In this document: positions 9,181-19,913 of the stretch, one piece after another
Position numbering within the stretch: position 1 is the first letter of the stretch
Layout of the letters: each line of letters opens with the position of its first letter
From: Chromatiaceae bacterium
Lineage (GTDB): Bacteria; Pseudomonadota; Gammaproteobacteria; Chromatiales; Chromatiaceae
Direction of reading: 5' to 3'
DNA: 63,218 bases
Assembly (NCBI GenBank): GCA_024639005.1
Contig: JAHEJD010000010.1
Location: forward strand, 1-63,218
Notes under the pieces: generated by a model
The model's input: the letters and a program-made list of their open reading frames with translations, nothing else
Told to the model about the DNA's origin: nothing
The model's database searches: none
Made by a program: the position numbers and the translations under genes

Positions 9181-10533
9181 TCAGTCGGGTTGCCATGAGA
9201 CGATCCAGCCGTCCTCGCCGGCAGGCGCCGCGAAGGGTTCGCACACACAGCAGTTCGCGATCGCGGCGGGGCGCTCGCCGATCAGCACGATCGGCGTGAT
9301 CGAGCGTAGCCAAGGAGGGATACCGCATTCCTGGGCGAGCTTCTTGAATGATCGCCGTCCTGCCCGCCCGGCCGGCCTGCAGTTCAGCCCCGTGTGACGA
9401 TAAGCGATCTGCACATTGCCCGCAGTCCAAAGCCGCTGATCGATCCCGCGCGGACCGAGCCGACGTCGCACCCGACCAAGACCCGGGCCGAGCCAGCGCT
9501 CCTCGCCGTCCCAATCCAGCGGCGCCTGCAGGGCGACGCCCGCCGGCCCCTGCAAAAGCCAGAGTTCGTCACGAAAGCGCCGCAGCTCCATGCCGTTCCA
9601 GGCAATCCGCAGGTCGGCATCCGGGCGAGCGTGATTAATCTGGTGCAGTGCCTCCATCAGGCGTCGCCGCGGCAGGGGCGGCAGTTGCTGTCGGCGAAGC
9701 CACAGACGAATCACGTTGCAGGCCTGTGCCTCGCTCAGTTCGCGCAAGCGATCGATCCGCAGCCGCTGCGGATGACCGGCCTGCGCGCTTTCGAGCACGA
9801 GCTCGGCCTGTTGGGCCAGCAACACGGCCGCGGCGGCACAATGCGCCGCACTCTGTGCAAGGCTCGCGGCCGCCCCCGGCCACCGTGCCAACAACGCCGG
9901 CATGACCTGATGACGCAGATAGTTGCGGTCCGGCGTCAGCGAACTATTGCTGGGGTCCTCGATCCAGCGCAGGTCGCGGCCGATCGCCCAGCGGCGAATC
10001 TGAGCACGACCAATGCCGAGCAGCGGTCTCGCATGCCACCCCCCGTTCCAGGCACGGACCATGGGCATCGCCGCCAGCCCCTCGACACCGGCACCGCGCA
10101 GCAGCGCAAGCAGCAGCGTCTCCGCCTGATCATCCTGATGATGTGCCGTCATCAGCATCGCACCCGGCCCGATCGCCTTGGCGATCGCTGCGTAGCGTGC
10201 CTGGCGCGCAGCGGCCTCTGGGCTTTCCCCGCGAGCTGCCACGGCGTCCACCCTCAGCGTCTGTAATGGAATCTTCAGGCGCCCACACTCTTGTACACAG
10301 TACGCGGCCCAGGCCGCCGAACCGGACTGCAGGCCATGATCGATATGGATGGCGGACAGCGGGGCCCGGAGACTATCCCCCAGCGGTCCGAGCAGGTTCA
10401 GCAGGACCGTCGAATCGAGCCCCCCACTGAAGGCGATCCAATAACGCTCCGGCAACGGCAGGCGTTCGTTGAGCACCGCAAGCAGCGCGTCGGGCTCAAG
10501 CGGATTGCCCACCTGTTCAGGCGGAGACGACAC
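9181..10533 (-). CDS. tilS: tRNA(Ile)-lysidine synthase
   Basis: Adds lysine to C34 of the tRNA-Ile2 anticodon (CAU) using ATP, which switches it from Met to Ile decoding. The 450-residue protein opens at GTG with the PP-loop [15 protein letters not shown] near residues 34-48, and includes the [19 protein letters not shown] segment and the [10 protein letters not shown] region of the N-terminal domain. A C-terminal tRNA-binding region follows. The first 17 nt overlap the end of accA, so the two are co-transcribed; accA-tilS adjacency is common in this class. The gene ends at a strong terminator. Confidence 0.95.
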   Translation of the reverse strand: MSSPPEQVGNPLEPDALLAVLNERLPLPERYWIAFSGGLDSTVLLNLLGPLGDSLRAPLSAIHIDHGLQSGSAAWAAYCVQECGRLKIPLQTLRVDAVAARGESPEAAARQARYAAIAKAIGPGAMLMTAHHQDDQAETLLLALLRGAGVEGLAAMPMVRAWNGGWHARPLLGIGRAQIRRWAIGRDLRWIEDPSNSSLTPDRNYLRHQVMPALLARWPGAAASLAQSAAHCAAAAVLLAQQAELVLESAQAGHPQRLRIDRLRELSEAQACNVIRLWLRRQQLPPLPRRRLMEALHQINHARPDADLRIAWNGMELRRFRDELWLLQGPAGVALQAPLDWDGEERWLGPGLGRVRRRLGPRGIDQRLWTAGNVQIAYRHTGLNCRPAGRAGRRSFKKLAQECGIPPWLRSITPIVLIGERPAAIANCCVCEPFAAPAGEDGWIVSWQPD

Positions 10534-11473
10534 CGTAGGACATCAGGCGTTCGTAGCGCATCTCGAGCAGGCGGTCGATCGGCAGCTCGCGGATCGCATC
10601 CAGGGCCTCGATCAAGACGTTCTTCAGATTGCGCGCCATCGCATCGGGATCGCGGTGCGCTCCGCCCAGTGGCTCCGGCACAATGTCGTCGATGAGCTCA
10701 AAACCCTTGAGATGCGTCGACGTAATGGCCATCGCCTCGGCCGCCAGCGGCGCCTTCTCTGCGTCCTTCCACAGGATTGAGGCACAGCCTTCCGGTGAGA
10801 TCACCGAGTAGGTGCTGTACTCCAGCATCAGCAGGCGATCCGCGACGCCGATGGCGAGCGCACCACCGGAGCCGCCCTCGCCGATCACGGTCGCGATCAC
10901 CGGGGTACCAAGTCCGGCCATTTCGAACAAATTGCGCGCGATCGCCTCGCTTTGTCCACGCTCCTCGGCGCCCACCCCTGGGTATGCCCCGGGCGTATCG
11001 ATGAAGGTCAGCACAGGAAGCCTGAAACGCTCGGCCATTTTCATCAGGCGCAGCGCCTTGCGATATCCCTCAGGGCGCGGCATACCGAAATTGCGGCTGA
11101 GCTTCTCTTTGGTATCCCTTCCCTTCTGGTGGCCGATCAGCATCACCGGACGCCCATCGATTCGACCGAGCCCTCCGACAATGGCCTTGTCGTCGGCAAA
11201 GGCGCGGTCGCCATGCAATTCTTCGAAGCCGTCGACCATGCGCGACACATAGTCCAGCGTGTAGGGCCGCAGCGGGTGTCGTGCGAGTTGAGAGATCTGC
11301 CAGGGGCTCAGATTCGAGAAGATCGATTCGGTAAGGGAGCGACTCTTGCCTTCCAGCCGCTCGATCTCTTCTTGGATGTTGATCTCGTTGTCGCTGCCAA
11401 CGAGCCGCAATTCTTCGATTTTTGCCCGCAGTTCAGCGATCGGCTGTTCAAACTCAAGAAAATCAAGATTCAT
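10517..11473 (-). CDS. accA: Acetyl-CoA carboxylase carboxyltransferase subunit alpha
   Basis: Half of the carboxyltransferase that moves CO2 from biotin to acetyl-CoA to make malonyl-CoA, the first step of fatty-acid synthesis. At 318 residues it is within one residue of E. coli AccA (319). Seen: the N-terminal helical region ([16 protein letters not shown]), [37 protein letters not shown], the oxyanion-type [12 protein letters not shown] and the [12 protein letters not shown] segment. It sits 68 nt after dnaE and overlaps tilS. Confidence 0.97.
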   Translation of the reverse strand: MNLDFLEFEQPIAELRAKIEELRLVGSDNEINIQEEIERLEGKSRSLTESIFSNLSPWQISQLARHPLRPYTLDYVSRMVDGFEELHGDRAFADDKAIVGGLGRIDGRPVMLIGHQKGRDTKEKLSRNFGMPRPEGYRKALRLMKMAERFRLPVLTFIDTPGAYPGVGAEERGQSEAIARNLFEMAGLGTPVIATVIGEGGSGGALAIGVADRLLMLEYSTYSVISPEGCASILWKDAEKAPLAAEAMAITSTHLKGFELIDDIVPEPLGGAHRDPDAMARNLKNVLIEALDAIRELPIDRLLEMRYERLMSYGVVSA

Positions 11474-11541
11474 CGTTGTTGTTGCGATCGCTACCGTCCC
11501 GACTTCTAATAATAACCCATTGGTCGGGCGTGTTACGTGCC

Positions 11542-14500
11542 CTACGGGCTGGCAGTCGGTCGAAAACGAAAACTCAGTGCGCCAGCCCCCAGCAGACGCT
11601 GGGCCTGGCGCAGGAAACTGTCGGTTGGCTTGATCTTCCAGTCGACACCCAGGCGCAACAGTGCCTCGGCGTCCAGGCGCTGATAACGCAGTCGCACCTC
11701 GCAGTGGCCACCTCGTGTCGGCTCCAGCAGCGTCTTCAGCCCACCGACGGCGTCGATTGCGGTCATTCCGCTCTCCTGTAGCCAGGTCTCGCGGAGCCTC
11801 AGCTCGACACCGGCGGCCCTGGCCAGGCGCGCCTCTTCAAGCCCGCTGATGCGGTCTACCCGAATACCCAGGCCACCACGGTACTCATCGTTAACAAGGG
11901 TACCCTCGACGATCAACACACGATCGTTGGCGATCTCATTGCGATAGCGCTCGTAAGTCTCGGCGAACAATGCGGCCTCGATGCGTCCCGTCTTGTCATC
12001 GAGCAGCATGGAGGCCATGGTCCCCCGCTGGGTATTACGACGGTTCACCGCGACGACCATCCCGGCCACGGTTACCTTTTTTCCCTGACCGCGCCGACCA
12101 CGCGACTCACGCACGTCGTCAAGGGTCAGGCGGGCGATCCGGCAGCTCACCAGCGCCTGCAGGTCCGCCTCGTAAAAATCCATCGGGTGACCGGTAAGGA
12201 ACAGGCCCAGGGTGTCCTTTTCACCGGCCAGTCGCTGCTCGTCCTCCCACTCCTCGATCGCCCCCGGTACATCGCCTGACACCGGTACTGCGGTCGGTTG
12301 CGGCGCCGCTATGCCGAACAGGTCATCCTGACCCGCGGCCTGCATGACCGCATGCTGCTCGGCCATCTTCAGTGCCATTGGCAGCTGAATCATCAGCGTC
12401 GCACGATTGGCGCCCAAGCGATCCATGGAACCCGAGCGGATCAGGGCCTCGAGCACCCGTCGATTGGCCTTCTTGAGATCAATGCGTCGACAGAAGTCGA
12501 ATAGGTCTGCAAAGGGCCCGTCGCGTTCACGCGAGCCAACAATGCCTTCGATGGCGCCCTCGCCGACCCCCTTTATGGCGCCCAGACCATAGACCACGGT
12601 GTCATCGCCATCGACAGTGAACATGTAGGCGGAACGATTGACGTCCGGCGGCTCGACTTGGAGCTGCATCGACCGGCACTCTTCAATCAGGGTCACGACC
12701 TTATCGGTGTTGTCCATATCCGCAGACAGAACAGCCGCCATGAAAGCCGCCGGGTAGTGGGCCTTTAGCCAAAGCGTCTGATAGGAAACCAGCGCATAGG
12801 CCGCCGAATGCGACTTGTTGAACCCGTAGCCGGCAAACTTCTCCATCAGATCGAAGATGTAGGTCGCCGTATCCTCGTCGACGCCGCGCGCGACGGCACC
12901 CCGGCGAAAGACCTCACCCTGCTTGGCCATCTCTTCGGGCTTCTTCTTGCCCATCGCCCGGCGCAGCAGATCGGCACCGCCTAGCGTGTAGCCGGCCAGT
13001 ACCTGGGCGATCTGCATTACCTGCTCCTGGTACAGGATAACCCCATAGGTCGGGGCCAGGATCGGCTCTAGATCCGGATGTGGATAGGCTACCGCCTGTA
13101 TGCCGTGCTTGCGCGCGATGAAGTCGTCGACCATGCCAGACTGCAGCGGCCCGGGACGGAACAGTGCCACCAGCGCGGTGATGTCATCAAAGCTGTCAGG
13201 CTGCAGCTTGCTAATCAGCTTTTTCATCCCCGCTGATTCCAGCTGGAACACCGCGGTCGTCTCCGCGCTCTTTAGCAGAGTGAAGGCCCGTGGATCATCG
13301 ACCGGTATCGTGGTGATATCGATCGGTGGCTGGCCCGACCTGTGCCGTTGCGCATTGACGGTCTTCAGTGCCCAGTCGATGATGGTCAGCGTGCGCAGAC
13401 CGAGAAAGTCGAACTTGACCAAGCCGGCCGCCTCGACGTCGTCCTTATCGAACTGCGTCACCAGGTTGCTTCCGTCCGGTTCGCAATATAGCGGGCTGAA
13501 GTCGGTCAAATTTCCGGGTGCGATAACCACACCACCGGCGTGCTTGCCGGCGTTGCGCGCCAGCCCCTCCAGCTGTCTGGCCATATCGATCAGCTGCGTG
13601 ACCTCTTCGTCCTGCGCATAGGCCTGTTTGAGGTCCTCGCTCTCCGCCAGCGCCTTTTCAAGTGTCATGCCAATCTCGAACGGCACCATCTTGGCCACAC
13701 GGTCGGTAAAGCCATAGGCATGACCGAGCACGCGGCCCACGTCGCGCACCACCGCTTTGGCGGCCATCGAGCCGAAGGTGATGATCTGCGAGACGGAATC
13801 GCGGCCATACTTGCTCGCGACGTAGTCGATCACGTGGTCGCGCCTGTCCATACAGAAATCGACATCGAAATCCGGCATGGACACACGCTCAGGGTTGAGA
13901 AAACGCTCGAACAGCAGATCGTGCTCGAGCGGATCGAGATCGGTGATCTTCAACGCATAGGCGACCAGTGAACCGGCGCCTGAACCACGGCCTGGCCCGA
14001 CCGGGACATCGTTGTCCTTGGCCCATTGGATGAAGTCCGCGACGATCAGAAAGTAGCCCGGAAAACCCATGCCGATAATGACACCGAGTTCAGTCTCCAG
14101 CCGTTCCGCGTAGGGTTTTCGACGTTCGGCAAGATCGTCGGCCGTGGGATCGAGAATTCGCTGCAGGCGAGACTCCAGCCCCTTGCGTGATTCGGCGCGG
14201 AAGAAATCGTCGATTGTCATCGCAGCCGGGATCGGAAAGTCCGGCAGATAGCTCTTGCCCAGCGTGATCTCCAGATTGCAGCGCTTGGCAATCTCGACGC
14301 TGTTGGCCAATGCCTCGGGGACGTCGCTGAACAGTTCGACCATCTCGGTCGGTGAGCGCAGATACTGCTGGTCCGAATATGACTTCAAGCGACGCGGATC
14401 GTCCAGAGTCCGACCCTCGTGGATACATACCCTGACCTCATGCGCCGCAAACTCCTGCGGCCGCAAAAAACACACCCCATTAGTAGCGACCACGGGCACC

Positions 14501-15078
14501 GCATGGGCGGCTGCCAGTTCGACGCTCGCATGAAGGCAGTCCTCTTCGTCGCTACGTCCTGTCCGCACCAGCTGCAGATAGTACCGATCGCCGAACAGCT
14601 TCCGCCAAAAGTCCAGGCGCTGTTCCGCCAGCGCACGGCGCCCAGACAGCAGCGCCCGCCCCACATCACCCTCCCTCGCGCCGGAAAGCGCGATCAGACC
14701 GGCAGTCGTCTCGGGCGTAAACCAATCGGGTTCCATCATTGCCCGCTCGAGACGCTGACCTTCGCGGTAGCTGCGCGAGACCAGTTCGGTGAGATTGCGA
14801 TAGCCCCGGGCGTCTTGCAGCAGCAGGACCAGGCGATCCGGTTTGTTGGCGTCGTCGGCGTTGCGCACCCAGGCATCGACGCCGCCGATCGGTTTGATCC
14901 CGACTGCCATGGCGGCTTTATAGAAACGCACCAGCGCAAACATGTTCGACTGGTCGGTCAGCGCGACAGCCGGCATACCCAATTCGGCCACCCGCTGCAC
15001 CAGCGGTCTGATCCGTGCCACACCGTCCACGAGCGAATACTCGGAGTGCACATGAAGGTGGACGAACTCGGCTGGCAT
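11542..15078 (-). CDS. dnaE: DNA polymerase III alpha subunit
   Basis: The replicative polymerase subunit, 1178 residues (E. coli 1160). The N-terminal PHP domain begins [19 protein letters not shown]. The palm carries [16 protein letters not shown] and the catalytic acidic run [20 protein letters not shown]. The fingers include [19 protein letters not shown], and an OB fold lies near [19 protein letters not shown]. It is transcribed in the usual rnhB-dnaE-accA order, with 146 nt upstream of it that may hold its own promoter. The start ATG at 15078 directly precedes the PHP motif. Confidence 0.97.
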   Translation of the reverse strand: MPAEFVHLHVHSEYSLVDGVARIRPLVQRVAELGMPAVALTDQSNMFALVRFYKAAMAVGIKPIGGVDAWVRNADDANKPDRLVLLLQDARGYRNLTELVSRSYREGQRLERAMMEPDWFTPETTAGLIALSGAREGDVGRALLSGRRALAEQRLDFWRKLFGDRYYLQLVRTGRSDEEDCLHASVELAAAHAVPVVATNGVCFLRPQEFAAHEVRVCIHEGRTLDDPRRLKSYSDQQYLRSPTEMVELFSDVPEALANSVEIAKRCNLEITLGKSYLPDFPIPAAMTIDDFFRAESRKGLESRLQRILDPTADDLAERRKPYAERLETELGVIIGMGFPGYFLIVADFIQWAKDNDVPVGPGRGSGAGSLVAYALKITDLDPLEHDLLFERFLNPERVSMPDFDVDFCMDRRDHVIDYVASKYGRDSVSQIITFGSMAAKAVVRDVGRVLGHAYGFTDRVAKMVPFEIGMTLEKALAESEDLKQAYAQDEEVTQLIDMARQLEGLARNAGKHAGGVVIAPGNLTDFSPLYCEPDGSNLVTQFDKDDVEAAGLVKFDFLGLRTLTIIDWALKTVNAQRHRSGQPPIDITTIPVDDPRAFTLLKSAETTAVFQLESAGMKKLISKLQPDSFDDITALVALFRPGPLQSGMVDDFIARKHGIQAVAYPHPDLEPILAPTYGVILYQEQVMQIAQVLAGYTLGGADLLRRAMGKKKPEEMAKQGEVFRRGAVARGVDEDTATYIFDLMEKFAGYGFNKSHSAAYALVSYQTLWLKAHYPAAFMAAVLSADMDNTDKVVTLIEECRSMQLQVEPPDVNRSAYMFTVDGDDTVVYGLGAIKGVGEGAIEGIVGSRERDGPFADLFDFCRRIDLKKANRRVLEALIRSGSMDRLGANRATLMIQLPMALKMAEQHAVMQAAGQDDLFGIAAPQPTAVPVSGDVPGAIEEWEDEQRLAGEKDTLGLFLTGHPMDFYEADLQALVSCRIARLTLDDVRESRGRRGQGKKVTVAGMVVAVNRRNTQRGTMASMLLDDKTGRIEAALFAETYERYRNEIANDRVLIVEGTLVNDEYRGGLGIRVDRISGLEEARLARAAGVELRLRETWLQESGMTAIDAVGGLKTLLEPTRGGHCEVRLRYQRLDAEALLRLGVDWKIKPTDSFLRQAQRLLGAGALSFRFRPTASP

Positions 15079-15224
15079 AACCTTGGTCAGGCTGAGTGAT
15101 AAGCGGTGAGTGGTCGAAGGATAGCGCGGTCAAGCCAGGGGCGTCACGCTGGTTTGCCGCCGACCGGCGGATCCCTTCAAAGGCACCTCGCGCAGTCGCA
15201 CGGACGTTATCTAATCGTCTTAAG

Positions 15225-15839
15225 TTACTCGATCAGGCAGCGAACCGGGGCGAACGTGCGGCGATGTATCGCACTCACGCCAAGCGCTGCAAGCGCCTCG
15301 AGATGCGCCTTGGTAGGGTATCCCTTGTGCCGCGCCAGTCCATAGCCGGGATACTGCACATCCAACTCGACCATCTCCCGGTCGCGCACCACCTTGGCGA
15401 TGATCGACGCCGCCGAGATGCAGGGCTCACTGGCATCGCCACCGACGATGGCGCGCGCCGCACAACCCAGCTGCGGCACGCGGTTGCCATCGATGAGTGC
15501 AAACTGCGGCACAATCGCAAGTCCGGCGACCGCGCGCTGCATCGCGAGCAGACTGGCCTGTAGGATATTCAGGCGGTCGATCTCGGCAACTTCAGCACGC
15601 CCCAGCGACCACGCAAGCGCATCGGCGCATATCTGTTCGAACAATCGCTCACGACGCCTCGCCGGCACCTTCTTGGAATCATCCAATCCCTCGATGCGGC
15701 AGCCCGGCTTGAGGATCACCGCTGCCGCCACCACTGGGCCCGCCAGCGGCCCGCGCCCTGCTTCATCGACGCCGCAAACCAGGTGCCTAGCCTGCATATA
15801 CCACCGATTTCCTGCTGCGGCTCCCGATACACTCGCCAT
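15225..15839 (-). CDS. rnhB: Ribonuclease HII
   Basis: Cleaves RNA in RNA-DNA hybrids and single ribonucleotides left in DNA. The family start motif [16 protein letters not shown] carries the first active-site Asp-Glu pair; further acidic residues lie in ALIDGNRVP and [12 protein letters not shown]. The ORF from the ATG at 15839 gives 204 residues, but the ATG at 15797 ([15 protein letters not shown]) would give the more usual 190, and neither has a decisive ribosome site. It lies between lpxB and dnaE, as in many gammaproteobacteria. Confidence 0.95.
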   Translation of the reverse strand: MASVSGAAAGNRWYMQARHLVCGVDEAGRGPLAGPVVAAAVILKPGCRIEGLDDSKKVPARRRERLFEQICADALAWSLGRAEVAEIDRLNILQASLLAMQRAVAGLAIVPQFALIDGNRVPQLGCAARAIVGGDASEPCISAASIIAKVVRDREMVELDVQYPGYGLARHKGYPTKAHLEALAALGVSAIHRRTFAPVRCLIE

Positions 15840-15880
15840 GGCCGGGCGTACTCGTTACGAAAAACGGTGAGAAACGCAGG

Positions 15881-17041
15881 CTAGACAAGACCGCGTCCCC
15901 TGAGCAGTTCGACCACCGCAAGCGCCGCCTCCCGGTTGGTATCGGTGCGCAGCTCGCGGTGGATCTCCGCGTAGCGTTCGGCGATACGTTCACGCAGCCG
16001 CTCGTCTTGAAAGAACTCCAGCAGCGGCGGCAGGAGATGCGCTGGCTCGCATTGACCCTGTATCAGTTCCGGGGCAAGGCGCTCGCCGGCCAGCAGGTTG
16101 GCCATGGCGATATGAGGTGTCTTGACCAGATTGAATATGCGTGCAACCGCATAGGTCGCGCCCTGCACCTTGTAACCAACCACCATCGGACGCTTGCTGA
16201 GCAAGGCCTCCAGGGTGGCAGTGCCTGACGCAGTCATTACCACATCAGCCGCGGCCAGCGCCAGCCGACTTGCATTCCGGGCAAGCACCGCATCCAGCGA
16301 CGGTGTCATCTGGCGCAGCTTCTCCTCAAACAGTGCCGCAGTCGGTTCGGTAACCAGCGGCACCACGACCTGCAGCTCCGGGAGCCGTTGGCGCAGGGCG
16401 GCGGCCGCCTGCAGGAAGGGTCGCGCCAACCTGCCAACCTCGCTGCGGCGACTACCAGGTAACAGCGCGAGCACCGGCCGGTCGGGCCGCAGACCCAGTG
16501 TCTCCCGCGCCGCTGCGCGATCCGGTTGCATCGGCATCTCAAGGGCCAGGGGATGACCGACATAGTGTGCCGGTATCCCATGGCGGGCGAGAAACGCCGC
16601 CTCGAACGGAAAGATGGTCAACAAGAGATCCGCTGCCCGACGTATCTGCCTCACCCGTCCGGTGCGCCATGCCCACACTGTCGGGCTGACATAGTGCACT
16701 GTGGGCACGCCCGCATCACGCAGGCTGCATTCCAAGTCAAGATTGAAATCGGGCGCATCGACCCCGATGAAGGCCGCGGGCGGTGTATCGCGCCAGCGTT
16801 CCCGCAGGTGCGAACGCAAGCGAAACAGCCGCGGCAGGTGCTGCAGCACCTCGAACAGGCCCATCACCGAGAGGCTGTCCATGGGCTCCCAGGCATCCAT
16901 GCCACTGGCACGCATCAATGGGCCGGCTACACCCTCGAACTGCACCTCTGGCAACCGTTTGCGCAGCGCATCCATCAAACCTGCAGCCAGCAGATCGCCA
17001 GAGGGTTCGGCAGCCACGATTCCTATGCGCAGCGGCGTCAC
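15881..17041 (-). CDS. lpxB: Lipid-A-disaccharide synthase
   Basis: Joins UDP-2,3-diacylglucosamine and lipid X to form the lipid A disaccharide at the inner membrane (GT19 family). The product is 386 residues (E. coli 382). It opens at GTG, preceded by a strong GAGAGGAG ribosome site. Seen: the N-terminal IVAAEPSGDLLAAGLM loop, HYVSPTVWAWRTGRV, LLTIFPFEAAF, LLPGSRRSEVGRLA and the acceptor-side TASGTATLEALL segment. It follows lpxA by 11 nt. Confidence 0.97.
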   Translation of the reverse strand: MTPLRIGIVAAEPSGDLLAAGLMDALRKRLPEVQFEGVAGPLMRASGMDAWEPMDSLSVMGLFEVLQHLPRLFRLRSHLRERWRDTPPAAFIGVDAPDFNLDLECSLRDAGVPTVHYVSPTVWAWRTGRVRQIRRAADLLLTIFPFEAAFLARHGIPAHYVGHPLALEMPMQPDRAAARETLGLRPDRPVLALLPGSRRSEVGRLARPFLQAAAALRQRLPELQVVVPLVTEPTAALFEEKLRQMTPSLDAVLARNASRLALAAADVVMTASGTATLEALLSKRPMVVGYKVQGATYAVARIFNLVKTPHIAMANLLAGERLAPELIQGQCEPAHLLPPLLEFFQDERLRERIAERYAEIHRELRTDTNREAALAVVELLRGRGLV

Positions 17042-17052
17042 GCCAGCTCCTC

Positions 17053-17847
17053 TCAGCGAATGATGCTGCGTTCACTGAGATCGAGAAAAGCGACAAGCAC
17101 GCGCAGTTCCTCGCTGTCTGATGCGGCTGCGGCGATCTCCTCCCGCGCCGCCGCCAACGGTAGGCCTGCTGTATAGAGAATCTTGTAGGCGCGCTTGATC
17201 GTCGCCAGCTGCTCTGGACTGAACTGGCGACGGCGCAGACCCTCGGCGTTGATACCGTGCGGTCTGGCCGGGTGCCCCCCCACCATGACGTAGGGCGGCA
17301 CATCCTTGCTGACGATACTACCCATCGCAGCGAAGCAATGCCGTCCCACCCGACAATACTGGTGAATGACACTAAAGCCGCCAAGGATAGCCCAATCGTC
17401 GACATGCACGTGCCCCCCAAGCGAGGCGGCATTTGCCATGACCACATGATTGCCGATACGACAATCATGAGCGACATGCGTATACGCCATCAACAGATTG
17501 TCGCTGCCGATCGTCGTTACGGACTTATCCTGGACTGTCCCGCGATGGATCGTTGTGAACTCACGAATGGTGTTGCGGTCACCAATCTCCAAATAGGTGG
17601 TCTCGCCGCCGTATTTCTGGTCCTGGGGATCTTCGCCGATAGAGGCAAACTGAAAGATCTGGTTATCCCGTCCGATTACGCAAGGGCCACGGATCACAGC
17701 GTGCGGACCGATCTCGCTACCCTTGCCAATCTGTACATGCGGACCAATCACCGCGAAAGGCTCAACAACAACGCCCTCATCCAGTTCAGCCGCAGGGTCA
17801 ATGACGGCGCGCCGATCGATCACGTTCAGAGGGGCCGCGCTGTGCAC
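17053..17847 (-). CDS. lpxA: UDP-N-acetylglucosamine acyltransferase
   Basis: First committed step of lipid A synthesis: transfers a hydroxyacyl chain from ACP to UDP-GlcNAc. It is a left-handed beta-helix of hexapeptide repeats, with the catalytic His in [11 protein letters not shown] and a C-terminal helical region. The 264-residue frame starts at GTG 17847 and overlaps fabZ by 22 nt; an alternative GTG at 17823, two bases past the fabZ stop (V-I-D-R-R-A), fits the usual LpxA N-terminus better. The upstream neighbour FabZ uses the same hydroxyacyl-ACP pool. Confidence 0.95.
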   Translation of the reverse strand: MHSAAPLNVIDRRAVIDPAAELDEGVVVEPFAVIGPHVQIGKGSEIGPHAVIRGPCVIGRDNQIFQFASIGEDPQDQKYGGETTYLEIGDRNTIREFTTIHRGTVQDKSVTTIGSDNLLMAYTHVAHDCRIGNHVVMANAASLGGHVHVDDWAILGGFSVIHQYCRVGRHCFAAMGSIVSKDVPPYVMVGGHPARPHGINAEGLRRRQFSPEQLATIKRAYKILYTAGLPLAAAREEIAAAASDSEELRVLVAFLDLSERSIIR

Positions 17848-18254
17848 ATGATTTCAGCAGAGGCCACCAGGCTGCCGTCCACCGTGGCTTCGGCGGAAAA
17901 CACCCAGATCTCGCGTCGATTCTTCAACACCCCGACCTCGAAACGCAACTGATCACCCGGAATCACCGGCCGCTTGAAGCGCGCCTTGTCGACGCCCACC
18001 AGGTAATAGATGCACTCCTCCGGCACCGCGGCGCTCTCCATCGCCAGCAAACCGGTCGCTTGTGCCATCGCCTCAATCAGCAACACCCCTGGCATAACCG
18101 GCTTGGTCGGAAAATGCCCCTGGAAAAAGGGCTCGTTGGCGGTAACATTTTTGAGTGCGACCAGACGCTTGCCCCGTTCAACTTCGATCACCCGGTCGAC
18201 CAATAGAAACGGGTACCGATGCGGCAGCAGACTCTTGATCTTCTGGATATCCAT
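17826..18254 (-). CDS. fabZ: 3-hydroxyacyl-ACP dehydratase FabZ
   Basis: Dehydrates beta-hydroxyacyl-ACP in fatty-acid elongation. The hot-dog fold protein is 142 residues from the ATG at 18254 ([16 protein letters not shown]), which matches the family N-terminus; an in-frame TTG at 18275 would only add seven atypical residues. The catalytic pair is the His of [12 protein letters not shown] and the Glu of VLLIEAMAQ. It lies between lpxD and lpxA, the usual place where fatty-acid and lipid A synthesis are genetically joined. Confidence 0.96.
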   Translation of the reverse strand: MDIQKIKSLLPHRYPFLLVDRVIEVERGKRLVALKNVTANEPFFQGHFPTKPVMPGVLLIEAMAQATGLLAMESAAVPEECIYYLVGVDKARFKRPVIPGDQLRFEVGVLKNRREIWVFSAEATVDGSLVASAEIMCTARPL

Positions 18255-18323
18255 AGCGTATCGCGCAACCTCCAATTTCGTTGCCGCGTGCCAGACTCGG
18301 GTGCATCATCGAGGCTGAAAACT

Positions 18324-19400
18324 CTAACAGCCGTGTACGCGTTCCTGGTGGCGCAATGCCGCCAATTCTTTCTCCAGCGCCTGTACCCGCCGCACCATAT
18401 CATCGAGCTGGCGTAAGCGCGCAAAGTTCTTGCGCCACCGCGCATGCTCCATCGCAGGGACAGTTCCCGCGTAAGTACCGGGTTGTTTGAGGGCACGTGA
18501 TACCGCCGACATCGCCAACACTTCCACATGATCGCCAAGCACGACGTGGCCATTGACCCCTACACCGCCGGCTATTGTGCAATAGGCACCAATCTGCGCA
18601 GAACCGGCAATGCCCGTGCAGCCCGCAATCGCCGTGTGCTCACCGATCTGCACGTTATGACCAACATGTACCTGACTGTCGATCTTTACGCCGCTGGCGA
18701 TCACAGTGTCGCCAATAGCACCGCAATCGATAGAAGAACAGGAGCCAACCTCGACGTCGTCACCCAGCACCGCGCGACCGATCTGCGGCACTTTCACCCA
18801 GGCTCCCTGATTATTGGCCAGGCCGAAGCCATCGCTGCCGATAACTGCACCGGGGTGGATCAGACAACCCTTGCCGAGGCGTGTATCGGCGCACAGGGTT
18901 ACCGCCGCGACCAATCGTGAGTATGCGCCAACGACAACGTTGTCCAGCAGTATGCAGCCAGGCCCGATAAACGCCCCTTCTTCGACGACTACACCTGCGC
19001 CAAGATAGCAGTTGGCCCCGATCTCTACGCTGGGCGCCACTGATGCGGAATCCTCGATGCACGCACTGGGATGTATACCGCCTGCACCCTGCTGGATCGG
19101 ATACAAGGCGTTCATCACCCTGGCATGCGCAAGATAAGGGTTGTCCGACACCAGGCAATCCACTGGGCAATCGGCTGCGTCTTCCGCGGCCAGGATCACC
19201 GCCGAGGCCTTGGTGGATAGAAGCTGCGATCTATAACGCGGATTGGCAAGAAAGCTTATTTCGCCTACGCCGGCATGCTGTAGCGTTTCTACACCTGTAA
19301 TCACTCGCGCGGGATCTCCCCGCAGTTCTGCATCGGCTATTTCGGACAGCGCCGCAAGACTCAATCCAGCAAGGCGCACGCGATCACTTTGTCGCGGCAT
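18324..19400 (-). CDS. lpxD: UDP-3-O-(3-hydroxyacyl)glucosamine N-acyltransferase
   Basis: Third step of lipid A synthesis: N-acylates UDP-3-O-acylglucosamine from hydroxyacyl-ACP. The product is 358 residues. The N-terminal uridine-binding domain includes GEISFLANPRYRSQL, followed by a hexapeptide-repeat beta-helix with the catalytic His region VHVGHNVQIGEHTAIAG, and a C-terminal helix (MVRRVQALEKELAALRHQ). Its start overlaps the skp stop region by 17 nt, so the envelope genes bamA-skp-lpxD-fabZ-lpxA-lpxB are read as one unit. Confidence 0.97.
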   Translation of the reverse strand: MPRQSDRVRLAGLSLAALSEIADAELRGDPARVITGVETLQHAGVGEISFLANPRYRSQLLSTKASAVILAAEDAADCPVDCLVSDNPYLAHARVMNALYPIQQGAGGIHPSACIEDSASVAPSVEIGANCYLGAGVVVEEGAFIGPGCILLDNVVVGAYSRLVAAVTLCADTRLGKGCLIHPGAVIGSDGFGLANNQGAWVKVPQIGRAVLGDDVEVGSCSSIDCGAIGDTVIASGVKIDSQVHVGHNVQIGEHTAIAGCTGIAGSAQIGAYCTIAGGVGVNGHVVLGDHVEVLAMSAVSRALKQPGTYAGTVPAMEHARWRKNFARLRQLDDMVRRVQALEKELAALRHQERVHGC

Positions 19401-19899
19401 TCAATTCACGCATGCGGGCCAGCACCTGATCGGTAATGTTTGCGCGCTCAGAGGCCCAGGTGACGCCGCTCTCGAGCACGATATCAAGGTCCTCCGCTTT
19501 GGCGACTTCAGCAATCACCTCCGACAGCATGCGGCGTAAGCGATCCATTTCCTCGCTGAGCCGCAAGCGGCGATCGCTTTCCAGCTCCTCTTTGGCGTTC
19601 TCCAAGCGCAATGTGCGTGAGCGGATATCCCGCTGCAGACTCTTCGCCTCCGCAGCACCCATATTCGCCTGATCGCGCACCAGCTTCTGCTCCAGCAGAT
19701 CAATTTGATCCTGCTGCGCCATAACCTTGGCCTCACGAGCCGCAAACTCAACCTTGATCTTTTCGCGAACCTCAGTTACTTGAGGCGCCTCGGTCTGCAG
19801 GCGGACGACGTCTACAACAACGACATTCACGTCGCCGGCATTCGAGCCACTAGATAAGGACCACAGCGCCACGAGCGTTACAGCAATCCGTCGTCTCAT
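19384..19899 (-). CDS. skp: Periplasmic chaperone Skp/OmpH family
   Basis: Periplasmic chaperone that holds unfolded outer-membrane proteins before BamA inserts them. From the ATG at 19899 it is 171 residues with a signal peptide (MRRRIAVTLVALWSLSSGSNAG). The body is a long charged coiled coil (KIKVEFAAREAKVMAQQDQ, then RTLRLENAKEELESD) and ends with the strand LDIVLESGVTWAS and VLARMRELNAATK. The longer open frame to 20022 overlaps bamA and has no signal peptide at its start, so it was not used. Confidence 0.9.
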   Translation of the reverse strand: MRRRIAVTLVALWSLSSGSNAGDVNVVVVDVVRLQTEAPQVTEVREKIKVEFAAREAKVMAQQDQIDLLEQKLVRDQANMGAAEAKSLQRDIRSRTLRLENAKEELESDRRLRLSEEMDRLRRMLSEVIAEVAKAEDLDIVLESGVTWASERANITDQVLARMRELNAATK

Positions 19900-19913
19900 C
19901 TTCACTATGCCTT

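Noticed and set aside
15150-15175. GC hairpin in the dnaE-rnhB gap as a terminator
   Set aside because: A short CCGCC/GGCGG stem but no T run on the minus strand, so there is not enough to call a terminator.
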